Shown here: one piece after another, positions 46,493 to 57,131 of the stretch
Layout of the letters: the number at the start of each line of letters is the position of its first letter
Position numbering within the stretch: the first letter of the stretch is position 1
From: Lyophyllum atratum
Lineage: Eukaryota > Basidiomycota > Agaricomycetes > Agaricales > Lyophyllaceae
Direction of reading: 5' to 3'
Length of the DNA: 64,000 nt
NCBI GenBank assembly: GCA_014905825.1
Contig: JACGCN010000021.1
Coordinates: 124,001 to 188,000, forward strand
Notes under the pieces: model-generated
Told to the model about the DNA's origin: nothing
Databases searched by the model: none
Seen by the model: the letters and a program-made list of their open reading frames with translations, nothing else
Position numbers and translations under genes: made by a program

Positions 46493-46699
46493 GCGGCAGA
46501 TACGGATAGATGGTTGTTGGTTATGGGTTGTGAGTCTTGCTCGAGTCTTTTATGATTGGTGTTGGGGTTTCGAATCGACTTTCTGTGTGTTACTTATCTT
46601 ATGAGATGGTGTTCCCCTCCCACCCTGAGCAAGGTTCAACCCGATATGAGAAGAACCTGTTCCCTCCGTTTTTTTTCGGTAAACAAACCGTTTTCAGCC
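46493..46699. other. Short spacer after the ArfGAP gene
   Basis: About 0.2 kb, likely 3'UTR of the ArfGAP gene; nothing else seen. Confidence 0.4.
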
Positions 46700-47230
46700 C
46701 TGTTACTACCAACCATCCGAGGTCGGTTCGAGACTCCGATCATCAAGCCCGCCCACCCTGGCGTATTGGCTCCTGTCGTCAACGTCATCGGCACCCTAGA
46801 ACTTGCATATTCAAGTCGTGCCTTCCGATACCTTGCTCAAGATCACGTCTTATCTAGACCTCCAAGTTTAGATATCTCTCGTTTAACTTTCAGCAAGTGG
46901 TCCCTTTTACCATCACAAGCCGAAGGTCTTGATTAACCTCTTCATGATAATATATAGATTTCTTCCGCATCGCGTAAACTTGGGTCAATCCTGGTCGCTG
47001 TTGCTCAATACCTTGAAGTGAATCCAACAGAATCGACGTGTCTTATAGGGACGGACCTCAACCAGCTTCTAGTCGAGACAAGCTTTTGTCGTATCGCACA
47101 TTGCACGGACAGTATTGATCGGTTCTCAAAGGAGACATCGTCTCGGAATATTAGAGCGGTGGAGACAAGGTCGTTCAAGACCTTCGACTTCCTTAGTGAG
47201 GGTGAACGGACAGACACTGAGCATGTTTGA
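46700..47230 (+). pseudogene. Decayed F-box gene related to the one at 29750
   Basis: Two fragments in order match the 29.7-kb F-box gene. The frame near 46800 reads LELAYSSRAFRYLAQ, like the TLASRALIGI segment. The frame at 47018-47230 reads TSFCRIAHCTDSIDRFS, like DELCRIAYRTNRIDQFW; the DNA of this second block is also visibly similar. A recognisable F-box start, a continuous frame and the C-terminal region are missing. It is best read as a broken copy. Confidence 0.45.
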
Positions 47231-47657
47231 ACTTTCGCTTTCTTTTTCGTAGCCATGCCTCTAATGTGCCCCTGGGTATTCCGTACGCAGATGGTGTACA
47301 TGGTGGTTTGGCCAGGATAACGACATCTGTGTATGTTGAACAAGGCGACTACATGAGTTTCAGGTTCAGGTGAAGACAGGGTATATCTGAGTGCAATTTA
47401 ACCGAGAGAGGACGAATGTTGCGTGATATACGTCGAGAAAGGAGGGAATGCCGGGCCACAATGAGCGAGATGAGGAGAAGTGGAGAAGTGGTTGAGAGTT
47501 GAGATGTGGAACGTGATACATGCGCAAACGTGATCAGAGATTGTTATTTCGGCTGCTCACTTGTCAGTGCAGACCACAACAAAGGCTGTGCATGTGCACA
47601 CAATGACAGGGCTGATAGGCGCCCTGCGGCTGCCTTGCTTCTTGCCTCATCCTAGCC
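47231..47657. other. Upstream region of the NLR gene
   Basis: About 0.43 kb without a gene; presumably promoter and 5'UTR of the NACHT-WD40 gene. Confidence 0.45.
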
Positions 47658-50600
47658 ATGTCCTCGTCCAACGCAGCAAAGAAATCGAAAAAGAAAGGCG
47701 GAGGCACAAGTTTCAACTTCTTCCGGAACCTGATTGAGCGACCCAAGTCAGCCACCGCCTCGGCTAGCCATTCGAATTCATCTCGAGATTCTCTCTCTCC
47801 TGTTTCTGGCGTTCACGATCCTGTCCCAGGAAGTGCTGCAGGAACTGTATCAGGTAAGTTTATGACTCTATCTCAATGTCATTGACGACGACTCAACCTC
47901 TCTCCAGGCGGTAGTGCTACCTCGCATCAGGGTATGTACTATCTACTATCCTGGGTTCCTTTCCCGCAGATCTAACGGACTCAGCCCACTCTCCAGATCC
48001 TAACCCCCCCGCCCGCTCGATTAGACCTCCTTCATCAACCGTTCCAAATCCGTTTAGTTCCTTCACTGTCCGTCAAGGTGAGATCCGATAAGCCGAGTCT
48101 TTCCGTTTGATGAGACTTAAATCGCACACCTCTCGAAGAGGGTGAAACCAGCCTTACCCCCACCGCAGAACCAGGATCTCAAACTCACGTTTCGGATCGG
48201 AGGGTGACCGTAAAAGAGGGTCTTGGAGTGGCTTCGCGGTTTGCGCAAACGCTCCTCAAGAGGGTGGCGGATTGTGTCGACACCAATCCAGTCAAGTTGG
48301 CATTTTCCATTGCTAAGGTGATCATCCAGATGAAGGATGTGAGTCGTCTTTTTGTATCTCGGACACTGGCTAATCATAATTTCAGGCGGTCGGAGACAAC
48401 AAGGACCAGCTTGTACAACGCCTCGAAGACACGGCGAACAGACTCGTGGCTGTGGAGAGGACTGTGGGTATCGGTATTCCGAAGGCTGCCGAACAGCAGA
48501 TGGAGAGACTCACTCGGTACGTTGGCCTCCCTGTGCCAGATGGCATATCACGATGAACACGTCACCATCCAGGATCCTTCAGGAAGAAATGAAGAAGTTA
48601 CAGGATCTCGCCAACAAATCGCTAGTCATACAGATACTAGACCATGAAGAATATCAAAAGATTATTCGGCAAATTTTTCAACGTGTGAACGACGCTACGG
48701 CGTCCTTCCAGGTGAATACTCTTACATTCATTTAAGGTTGTGTAGCTGCTCATTGTTCGTTCCCCAGCTCGAGATGGCGAACAGCATCCAGGAGACGGCG
48801 AACATGATACGTGACGATACCAAGGTGAGTATATTGGTTTCCTGGCTTGTGACCGACACTGAACAATCAAACAGAAAGCGGCCCTGAGCAGTCTGCGTCC
48901 TTCCAAGAAGGCTGACCACAGAACCGTTCTGGATCAGCAGGTGCTGAAGCGTGAAGAGTGTACACCCAACACGTGCGTCAAGATACTGGAAGACATAAGC
49001 AAGTGGGCAAACGATTCCTCATCGGATAGCGCGCGTGTCTTTTGGCTGACCGGACAAGCTGGCTCTGGAAAAACCACCATTGCATATACTATAGCCAAAC
49101 AGATCGAGAGGGGTGGCAATGCCAACCAACTTACCGTCTTCGGCGGCAGCTTTTTCTGCTCGCGGCAATTCGAAGAAACACGAGAACAGACCCGTATCCT
49201 GCCTACCATAGCCTACTACCTCGCTCGTAAATGCAAACCGTATGCAGATGCCTTACACGTCGCTGACAATTTCGACACCGTCGATTACGATGTCCCCACC
49301 CAGCTGATAGGTCTCCTTCTGGCTCCTTGGCAGCAGTCCGAAGCCATGCGCGGTCCAGACCACCCGCCATACATCATTGTCATCGACGCTCTCGATGAAA
49401 TCAAGGGTGACGGAGGGTCGACTTTCCTACGGGAGCTACTCGACGCAATCAACAAATACGATATACAAGGACTCAAGTTTCTGGTGACCAGCCGGTCAGA
49501 TCCTGAACTCGCTAAGCTCTGCGGGGCATTCACGTCCGAAGCTGTCTGCCGTCTCCAAGACGTGCCGATCCAGGAGGCGAAGTCAGACATAGAGACATAC
49601 CTGGAAGCCAAACTGCCGATGCTCTCCGGCAGCGCAGGGCTGGCCGAGCTTGTGCGCCGAGCAGGTGGTCTGTTCATTTACGCTGCGACGGCGGTGAGGT
49701 ACCTTACCCTGCCTGGATCACTCACCGTCAAAGAGCAGGTCGAGATGCTCGATGACCTCATTTCCAAATCATACGAACCGGCATCTGCAAGCGACGCTAC
49801 ATCCTTGATCGACGAATTATACCGGCAGATCATGTGTGACGCGTTTTCAAAGCTCAAGGGGAAGTTCTTGGCGCGCCGATTACGCATTCTTTTTACCTTC
49901 CTGTGTACGGCGGAACGCACATCAACCTCTGTCGTCGCCGCGCTCCTTTTGGACGATGACGATGAAGCCGCAGGGGCCGTTCTGCGCTCTCTTCATCCCG
50001 TGCTCTATACCCAAGGCAATCAAGTTTTTTGGTACCATGCCTCATTCCCTGATTTCATTTTTGATCAAACTCGGTCAAACTTCCGTATCCGTGAGGAGAA
50101 GTACGAGTTTTGGTGTAATGAAGCAGACCACCACCAACTTCTCAGTGAATCTTGCTTCCACATCATGAAGTCTGGTCTGCGATTCAACATGGGCAATATA
50201 AAGTCGTCCTTCCTGTTCGACCGCGACAACGCCGATGCACTGTCCGAGCAGGTTAGCAAGAACATTCATGCTGTCCTTAGGTACTCGTCTCGCCACTGGG
50301 TATATCACTTGCCCTCGCCCGAGTTGATTGATACCAAGAATCTCCGTGACTGTATTTCCGAATTCCTCCAGATTCGTGTCCTGTTCTGGATCGAGGCTAT
50401 GAACCTGCTCGGATTCCGCAATCAGTGTACTCCCATGCTTCAATGTGCGCGCCAGTGGGTATTAAAGGTACGGAATCATATGGTTTAAGATATTTCACAA
50501 CAACTAAACTCGTCATCCAGTGCGGAAAAAGTCAGTTGGAATTAGCGCGTGACATTAATGAAACGGCCAATTTTGCTACCCATTTCACTGGGAGCCCAGC

Positions 50601-52836
50601 TGCTGAATCGACACCGCACTTGTATATCTCGGCGTTGGCAACATGGTCACGAGCCACCAATCTCTGTCGGAACTGGAAAAAGCAATTCTCTCGCATCCCT
50701 GTCTTTACTCATACCAAAGGCAGTGTCGAGCTGCCATTGCTGACGGTACAGGCTGGGAGTCGGATCAATGCTGTTGCGGTTTCGAGTGACGGCATGCAGA
50801 TTGTGTCTGGCTTGCATGACAATTCTGTGCGGGTGTGGGATGCGTCGACAGGTGCGGAGCTGAAGGTGCTGAAGGGCCACACTGGTGATGTCCTCTCAGT
50901 CGCATTTTCAAGCGACAGCACGCAGATTGTGTCTGGCTCGTACGACCGTTCTGTGCGGGTGTGGGACGTGTCGACAGGTGCAGAGGTCAAGGTGCTGAAG
51001 GGCCACACCAGCTGGGTCACCTCAGTCGCATTTTCAAGCGACGGCACACAGATTGTGTCTGGCTCGCATGACAAGTCTGTGCGGGTGTGGGATGCATCGA
51101 CAGGTGGGGTGCTGAAGGTGCTGAAGGGCCACACTGGTGATGTCCTCTCAGTCGCATTTTCCAGCGATGGCACACAGATCGTTTCCGGCGGTGGCACACA
51201 GATCGTTTCCGGCTCGAATGACGGGTCTCTGCGGGTGTGGGATGCATCGACAGGTGCGGAGCTGAAGGTGCTGAAGGGCCATCGTGGTGATGTCAACTCA
51301 GTCGCATTCTCGAGCGACAGCACGCAGATTGTGTCTGGCTCATTTGACAAGTCTGTGCGGGTGTGGGATGCGTCAACAGGTGCAAAGGTGAAGGTGCTGA
51401 AGGGCCACACCAACACGGTCTTCTCAGTCGCATTTTCGAGCGACGGCACGCAGATTGTGTCTGGCTCAGCTGACGAGTCTGTGCGGGTGTGGGATGTGTC
51501 AGCAGGTGCAGCGGTCAAGGTGCTGAAGGGCCACGCCTACTACAACTCAGTCGCGTTTATGAGCAACAGCACACAGATTGTGTCTGGCTCAGATGACGGG
51601 TCTGTGCGGGTGTGGGATGCATCAACAGGTTCACAGGTGAAGGTGCTGAATGGTCACACTGACTCGGTGACTTCAGTCGCATTTTCGAGCGGCAGCACGC
51701 AGATTGTGTCTGGCTCAGCTGACGAGTCTGTGCGGGTGTGGGATGCATCGACAGGTTCACAGGTGGAGGTGCTGAATGGTCACTCTAACTCTTCAGTCGC
51801 ATTTTCGAGCGGCGGCACACAGATTGTGTCTGGCTCGTATGCCCATTCTGTGCTGGTGTGGGATGTGTCGACAGGTGCAAAGGCCAAGGTGCTGAAGGGC
51901 CACACCGGCTGGGTCACCTCAGTCGCATTTTCGAGCGACGGCACACAAATTGTGTCTGGCTCGCATGACAAGTCTGTGCGGGTGTGGGATGCATCGACAG
52001 GTGCGAAGCTGAAGGTGCTGAAGGGCCACACCAACTTGGTCCTCTCAGTCGCATTTTCGAGCGATGGCACGCAGATCGTTTCCGGCTCGGATGACGGGTC
52101 TGTGCGGGTGTGGGATGTGTCGACAGGTGCAGAGGCCAAGGTGCTGAAGGGCCACACCGGCTGGGTCACCTCAGTCGCATTTTCGAGCGACGGCACACAG
52201 ATTGTGTCTGGCTCGCATGACAAGTCTGTGCGGGTGTGGGATGCGTCAACAAGTGCAGAGGTCAAGGTGCTGAAGGGCCACACCGGCTGGGTCACCTCAG
52301 TCGCATTTTCGAGCGACGGCACACAGATTGTGTCTGGCTCGCATGACAATTTTGTGCGGGTGTGGGATGTGTTGACAGGTGCGGAGCTGAAGGTGCTGAA
52401 GGGCCACACCAACTACATCACCTCAGTCGCGTTTTCGAGCGACGGCACACACATTGTGTCCGGCTCAGCTGACGAGTCTGTGCGGGTGTGGGATGTGTCA
52501 ATAGGCGCAGAAATGAAGGTGCCGAAGGGCCAAACCACTGGCAGCGGGCTCAACTCGGTCCCTTTTTTGATCAACAGCATGCAGAATTCTTCTGACAAAT
52601 CTGCTATCCAGGTGGACGGCTTGGTCAACTCTGTTTGGAATCTGGCAGATACAAATTGGATCATCTCTTCCCAGAGGAAAGAACATCTCATGTGGGTGCC
52701 ACCAGCAGCACAAGTGTCTGAACCATCCAATATCCTCGTTATCTCTCGCCATGGTTTCGGCTCTGTTGACTTTCAACAATCCATGATAGGTGTACATTGG
52801 GTTCGCTGTTACACACCATCGAAGTCCGAGGTGTAA
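47658..52836 (+). CDS. NACHT-WD40 STAND protein (fungal NLR, HET-E/NWD type)
   Basis: Exons 47658..47853, 47908..47931, 47985..48077, 48139..48338, 48386..48516, 48573..48711, 48768..48824, 48875..50467, 50521..52836; product 1582 residues. The N-terminus is basic and Ser-rich (KKSKKKGGGTSFNFFRNLIE). A long helical region (about residues 80-300) lies where fungal NLRs carry an effector or signalling domain; I cannot name it. The NACHT NTPase has Walker A GQAGSGKTT (340-348), Walker B IIVIDALDEI (447-456) and FLVTSRSDPEL (482-492). From about residue 885 to 1480 there are 14 WD40 repeats, nearly identical to each other; a unique tail of about 100 residues follows. Such proteins sense a ligand through the propeller, oligomerise on NTP binding and in known cases trigger heterokaryon incompatibility or cell death. 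Cytosolic. No stops or frameshifts. Confidence 0.93.
50746..52530 (+). repeat. Array of 14 near-identical WD40 repeats (about 126-bp period)
   Basis: Each unit encodes about 42 residues with the frame SVAFSSDGTQIVSGS-x-D-x-SVRVWD-x-STGA-x-x-KVLKGH. Differences cluster at a few positions: the two residues after GHT, the residue after SGS, the residue after its Asp, and the pair before KVLKGH. Repeat 4 has an extra eight- to nine-residue internal duplication (GGTQIVSG). The DNA is almost as conserved as the protein, which indicates recent amplification or gene conversion. Confidence 0.95.
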
Positions 52837-53246
52837 TGGACCAGAACTCCCATCATACTCGATTATATCTTCAGCCAACTTACTTTTCATCTCTTTCTCT
52901 CGCATCATTGTCATCGTTTTGTTATCTCCCTACCTTCATCCGTAGAAAGTACTTGGACTCTAGTGTATTGCTCGTTTGACATACCACATTGACCTTCTGT
53001 AACCTCAGCTGGCCCATAGCTTATGAAGTTATGCGCAAATGGAACGGTTTGTGCCACCCTTCGACGAACCCGAAAAGTCCGACCATCTCTTCTTTGCTAG
53101 ACCATCCATCCGCAATCAGGCGTACAGTACAGTATAGCGAAAAAGCACCAGCCCAGTGAGATAGGTATACCACACCACACATTTCATCCAATGCAAGAGT
53201 TGAAAGCAAGCATCCCCCGCGCATCCCGTCACATCATGCACCATGT
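52837..53246. other. Spacer between convergent genes
   Basis: About 0.4 kb with the 3' ends of the NLR and carboxypeptidase genes. Nothing further recognised. Confidence 0.5.
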
Positions 53247-55411
53247 TCACGTTGAGCTGAGACTCTGATTCTCCATAATCTGGGTGAACATCTGCGCTGC
53301 TGCCTGCCCAACCGCCAATGTCCCGAACTAGAAGGAATCACCAATTAATCTCGCATCCCATGCCGTTTTGATCCTAGGTGAACAGACCTTATAGGCAGGG
53401 ACCTCATGGCCAGCTCCATAGATGCGGATATATGAAAACGTGCCGGCGTTCTTGTATTGAGCAGCCCGCTGACTGGCGATGGTGTAAGTGGCGAATTGTT
53501 GCTGCTGGTAGAGTGAGGTAAATTTGGTATTCAGCTTGTCGACCTATATGATGTTAGTTCCGCTGGCGATATATGCAACATTTTTTTAGTTTACCATAGC
53601 TTCCACGCCGTTGAAATTGAGAATGTAATCCTAACGTAAACACGATCCACTCATGCATATCGGCCTACCGAGAGTAGATAGGCGACTGACCGCATCTCCA
53701 TCAAACACAATAGTTCTAACCTAGGTATTATGTTAGTGCGGGCATCGAGTTCGAGGTGTTTGAACGCCTACTCCAGCGTTGATTACGGTCTCTAAATCCG
53801 GACGTGAGTTCCTCATCCAGTCCCCTGTGACAACGGTAAGTTAATGTCCCTAGTAACGCCTTTCACCACCAACCTGTCGCTGCGAAGTTATCGTAGACAT
53901 CTCGGTTTGTTTCCTGCCATGTCGACTCCGCGCCAATCTTCGAGGCAATGGACCTTAAATAGTTAGTGATGTCGGCTGGGTAGGGATCTGGATTCGGGGT
54001 GGGGACGTAGTAAACCTTCATAAGAGACTCTGTCAGTCGTAAGGCCGCCAAGGAGACAGGAAATGAATCACATCGAAATTTCCAGCCAAAGGCGACAGAA
54101 TATTGTTATTGCAGAAGTTCTGCGCTGCAGAACAAACTGCGTCGGAACCACCATTGTTGCAGGCCGTGATCTGCAGCATGCAAGGTCAATAGAAGTCAAA
54201 CATGAGTATGGACTCCTTTACCTGCGTACGACAGCCATTCGAAGATGTCCAAGATGCATTCGCGCGCGAGATTACCGATGCTGACACCAACGGGTGGTAC
54301 GGGTTCGTCCCTGCGTATATGATGTACCCGGGGTATTGCGTCAAGGGATCCTAAAGAATACTGTTGTCAATCGAGAACTGTTTCAAGGAGGGAGTGCCAG
54401 ACATACAGTAAGTCCATCACCGACTCCGAGAACCTTGAGATTGAGGTTTATGCCCTGCACCGTACCCGCAGCAATGGCAGCATTTTGAGCGAGGAAATGA
54501 CTTATAGACAGCAATTAGTCCACTTCATTAAATATGAGGGAGGACTAAACTCACGCGGCGAATGTTGGTCCATAGTGACCACCATACCTAGGTAGAAAGG
54601 CTTCAGATACAATACAGATCTCAGCCTTACGATTCTGTCCTTACGATTCTGTCCAGATAGCCAGATTATTCTTCTGATATCTGACAAATCTCGAGTCACT
54701 CAGGAAGATCTGCATAAACGTCCAAATATCAGCTGCAGCCTGATGTGATGTTCCGACATTCAGGTCTCCATGCGAGAAACCCACGCCAACCGGTTGATCG
54801 ATATATAGAACGTTTGCCTCATTATTCCAAGAGTATGGATTGAGGGTAACCGAAGAACTATCGTTCATAATGCGGCAGGGCCCGTGTTCCTGAACCAGGC
54901 CAATCATACTGGAGCTGCCCGGCTGGATAATATCAGTCAACACAGGGAATTATCGTGATATGAAATCAAGGACACACCCCTCCATTAAACCAGAGTGCCA
55001 AGGGCGCTGTCTCTGGGTTCTTGCGAGACGCGAAGAACCAGAACCTGGATCGGTGTGTCAGAATATTCACGTAGCGGAGTACGGCTGGATGCGAATTACC
55101 AAATGCTCTTGGTAGCAGTAAGGTCTCCATATCCTGATGCCTGGTAAACGCCTGGCGTTGTCTCTGCGGTAAACATCAATTCAGTGCTCGTGTATATTGG
55201 GGAAAGGAGACCATTGAATACCGCAGACGCCAGAATTCTCGATTACACGAAGCTTCCCAGGAGTGGTGGCAGCGATACGCAGGAGCTTGGGCTCCGCAGT
55301 GTTGGGAGATTGCGAAACACCACCAATCACCCCATCGACAATTGGTATCTGTCCAGCGAAAGTCCTAACAACAAGGTCTGCGAGAATAAAGCTAAGGCAA
55401 TGTAAGCGCAT
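53247..55411 (-). CDS. Serine carboxypeptidase, peptidase family S10
   Basis: Fourteen exons, in transcript order: 55411..55222, 55163..55100, 55044..54978, 54922..54645, 54587..54555, 54500..54407, 54350..54222, 54170..54072, 54015..53874, 53824..53772, 53720..53691, 53630..53595, 53543..53388, 53327..53247; product 483 residues. It begins with a probable signal peptide ([20 protein letters not shown]). Family motifs: WFNGGPGSSS (oxyanion region), [16 protein letters not shown], the nucleophile Ser200 in TESYGGHYGP, DGDADYILN around the catalytic Asp, and GAGHEVP with the catalytic His. It removes C-terminal residues from peptides at acid pH, in the vacuole or outside the cell. The Ser200 codon is split by an intron (54588..54644) whose donor is duplicated. 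Confidence 0.92.
54629..54658 (-). repeat. 14-bp tandem duplication containing a splice donor
   Basis: On the minus strand the unit GGACAGAATCGTAA is repeated twice in tandem, so the donor ATC|GTAAGG appears twice, at 54644 and 54630. Only the upstream donor keeps the carboxypeptidase frame; the other would add 14 nt. Confidence 0.9.
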
Positions 55412-56248
55412 CGTAAAGGGTCCTAGGGCTCCTTGCTTGACGGAGATCGAGTTGTCTCGACATTTATATTGCAACGATGGAGAACAGTTTTAGATTTCCC
55501 CGGACCTGTAATCATGGATGAATGATGAAGCAGTCTTGAGGGGGCGTTGGTTCTATCGTGATTGACCCCCATGCAAAGAAGCTGGGGAAGTCTTGGTCCA
55601 CACGATTTTGGGCTACTGGTATAAAAATAAGTATCCACTTAAGGCAACGCAATTTTTAGATGTCGGATACCTTGTGCTTTGTCTAGCAGAATCTTCTACT
55701 GACCATGTACGCATGGTCCTGGCATATGGTCTTCACGAGAAACATCCTACAGTTTGGGAAAGAAATTGAAGGTAAGAAATGCACAATCATCCCGCAATGG
55801 CACACCATTTGCGAAGCGGAGATGCCGATATTCTGAATCATCACAGACCGTACCACCGCCAGCGTTGATCATGAACGGATGAGCCGTAAGTATGTGCAGA
55901 GATTTAGACCATGGGGACATAAGTTGCGTGACAGAGAAGGGCCCAAACCAGCTTGCATTTTCGTCCGCAGTGTAGCACGCCCAGGCCTGTCGACTCGAAT
56001 GGATTAAAGCTGCCTCGAGATATCCGGGTTTCTGTGGCATTTTATAGGGCATACACCACAGAACTAGTATCCTGGATTGGAAAAGTACTAGTCGAGCAAG
56101 GCGGAATAAGAGTCCATGTCACTGGGACTCGGGGACCGTCCGCATCATACGAGCATGTGCGTGTCGTGCTTGGCGCCGACGTTTCCGACAAACAATCGCA
56201 CATTTTATTCCTCTCGCCTAGAGATTCAGAACTTTTTCAGAGGGCATC
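55412..56248. other. Intergenic stretch between divergent genes
   Basis: About 0.84 kb with the promoters of the carboxypeptidase (-) and the next + gene. A minus frame at 55747-56052 (101 codons) shows no domain or signal peptide and is not called. Confidence 0.45.
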
Positions 56249-57131
56249 ATGCCTCACAAACGGGCAAAGCACTCTGCTAGAGAGACCGCGCGGAAGCAGA
56301 GGTAATCCCATTACTTCTGGATCTTCTTTGATCTGATGTTCTACAGGGGGGATGATTTAGCACCTACAAAGGACTCATTAAGCAATGAGCCTATTCCAAA
56401 AGGTCTCGCTCGTGCCCTCAACGCCGAGAAAGTCAGGGCTGAGTGGAAGATAAAGAAGAGGAAGCTTGAAGGGGGTGGCGAACATACGGAGGGAAACAAG
56501 CGAAGAAAAGTGGACGAGGATGGGAAGAGTTCGAAGGGCAAGAGGAGAGAGACTCAGATCACTTCAAAACTAACGATCAAACCCGGAGAGTCTATCCAAC
56601 ATTTTAACCGGTGCGTGTTCCAAAATTAAGTATACTGTCTCGCACTCACCCGACGATACGTGCAGGAGAGTGGAAGATGATATGAGACCACTGGTAAAGA
56701 GTGCTGTGCAGTCATCGAACGCCGTCGCTCGCAGCGCACAAAAAGCCGAGAAAGAGGCCAAAGGGAAGAAAAGCAAGCCTCCGAAGGAGGGTGAGGGAGA
56801 AGCGGCGAAGTCCGTCCGCAAATCCTCGCCTACTCCTGCCGTCGTCGTCGACAAACACGCCAATAGGGCCAAGGAGTTCCAAACACATTCTTCATCCGCG
56901 CCGCGTCGGCTCAACGACATTGCACAGGCCCCGCCTGAGTTTAAAAAACTCCCTCGAGGGGCGGCCGCTGCCTCTGCACACGTATCTGGTGGTGGAAAGC
57001 GGGAAGGCGTTCTTTCGATGGCTCAGAAGCAAATGATGGAGAAGGAGAGGGAGGATGCCATTACGAGGTACAGGGAGCTGAGGGCTCGCCAACGCCAGCT
57101 GGGCGGAAAGACCGATGAAGGCGATAAATAG
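56249..57131 (+). CDS. Basic coiled-coil nuclear protein, CCDC137-like
   Basis: Exons 56249..56301, 56347..56610, 56666..57131; product 260 residues. The start MPHKRAKHSARETARKQRG is highly basic. A KKRKLEGGG...KRRKVDEDGK stretch looks like a nuclear/nucleolar localisation signal. The block KPGESIQHFNRRVEDDMRPL (after the second splice) resembles the conserved segment of CCDC137-family proteins, which are nucleolar and chromosome-associated in animals. The C-terminus is a charged helix (MMEKEREDAITRYRELRARQRQL). Splice phases agree. The family name is a moderate-confidence recognition; the function in fungi is not established to my knowledge. Confidence 0.7.

Noticed and set aside
50709..51518. 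269-codon open frame on the minus strand within the WD40 array
   Set aside because: It is a shadow of the repeats: the same codon pattern repeats every 126 bp and keeps the opposite strand free of stops. The same holds for 51780-52412.
55747..56052. 101-codon minus frame between the carboxypeptidase and the basic protein
   Set aside because: No signal peptide, domain or splice partner; sits in a divergent promoter region.
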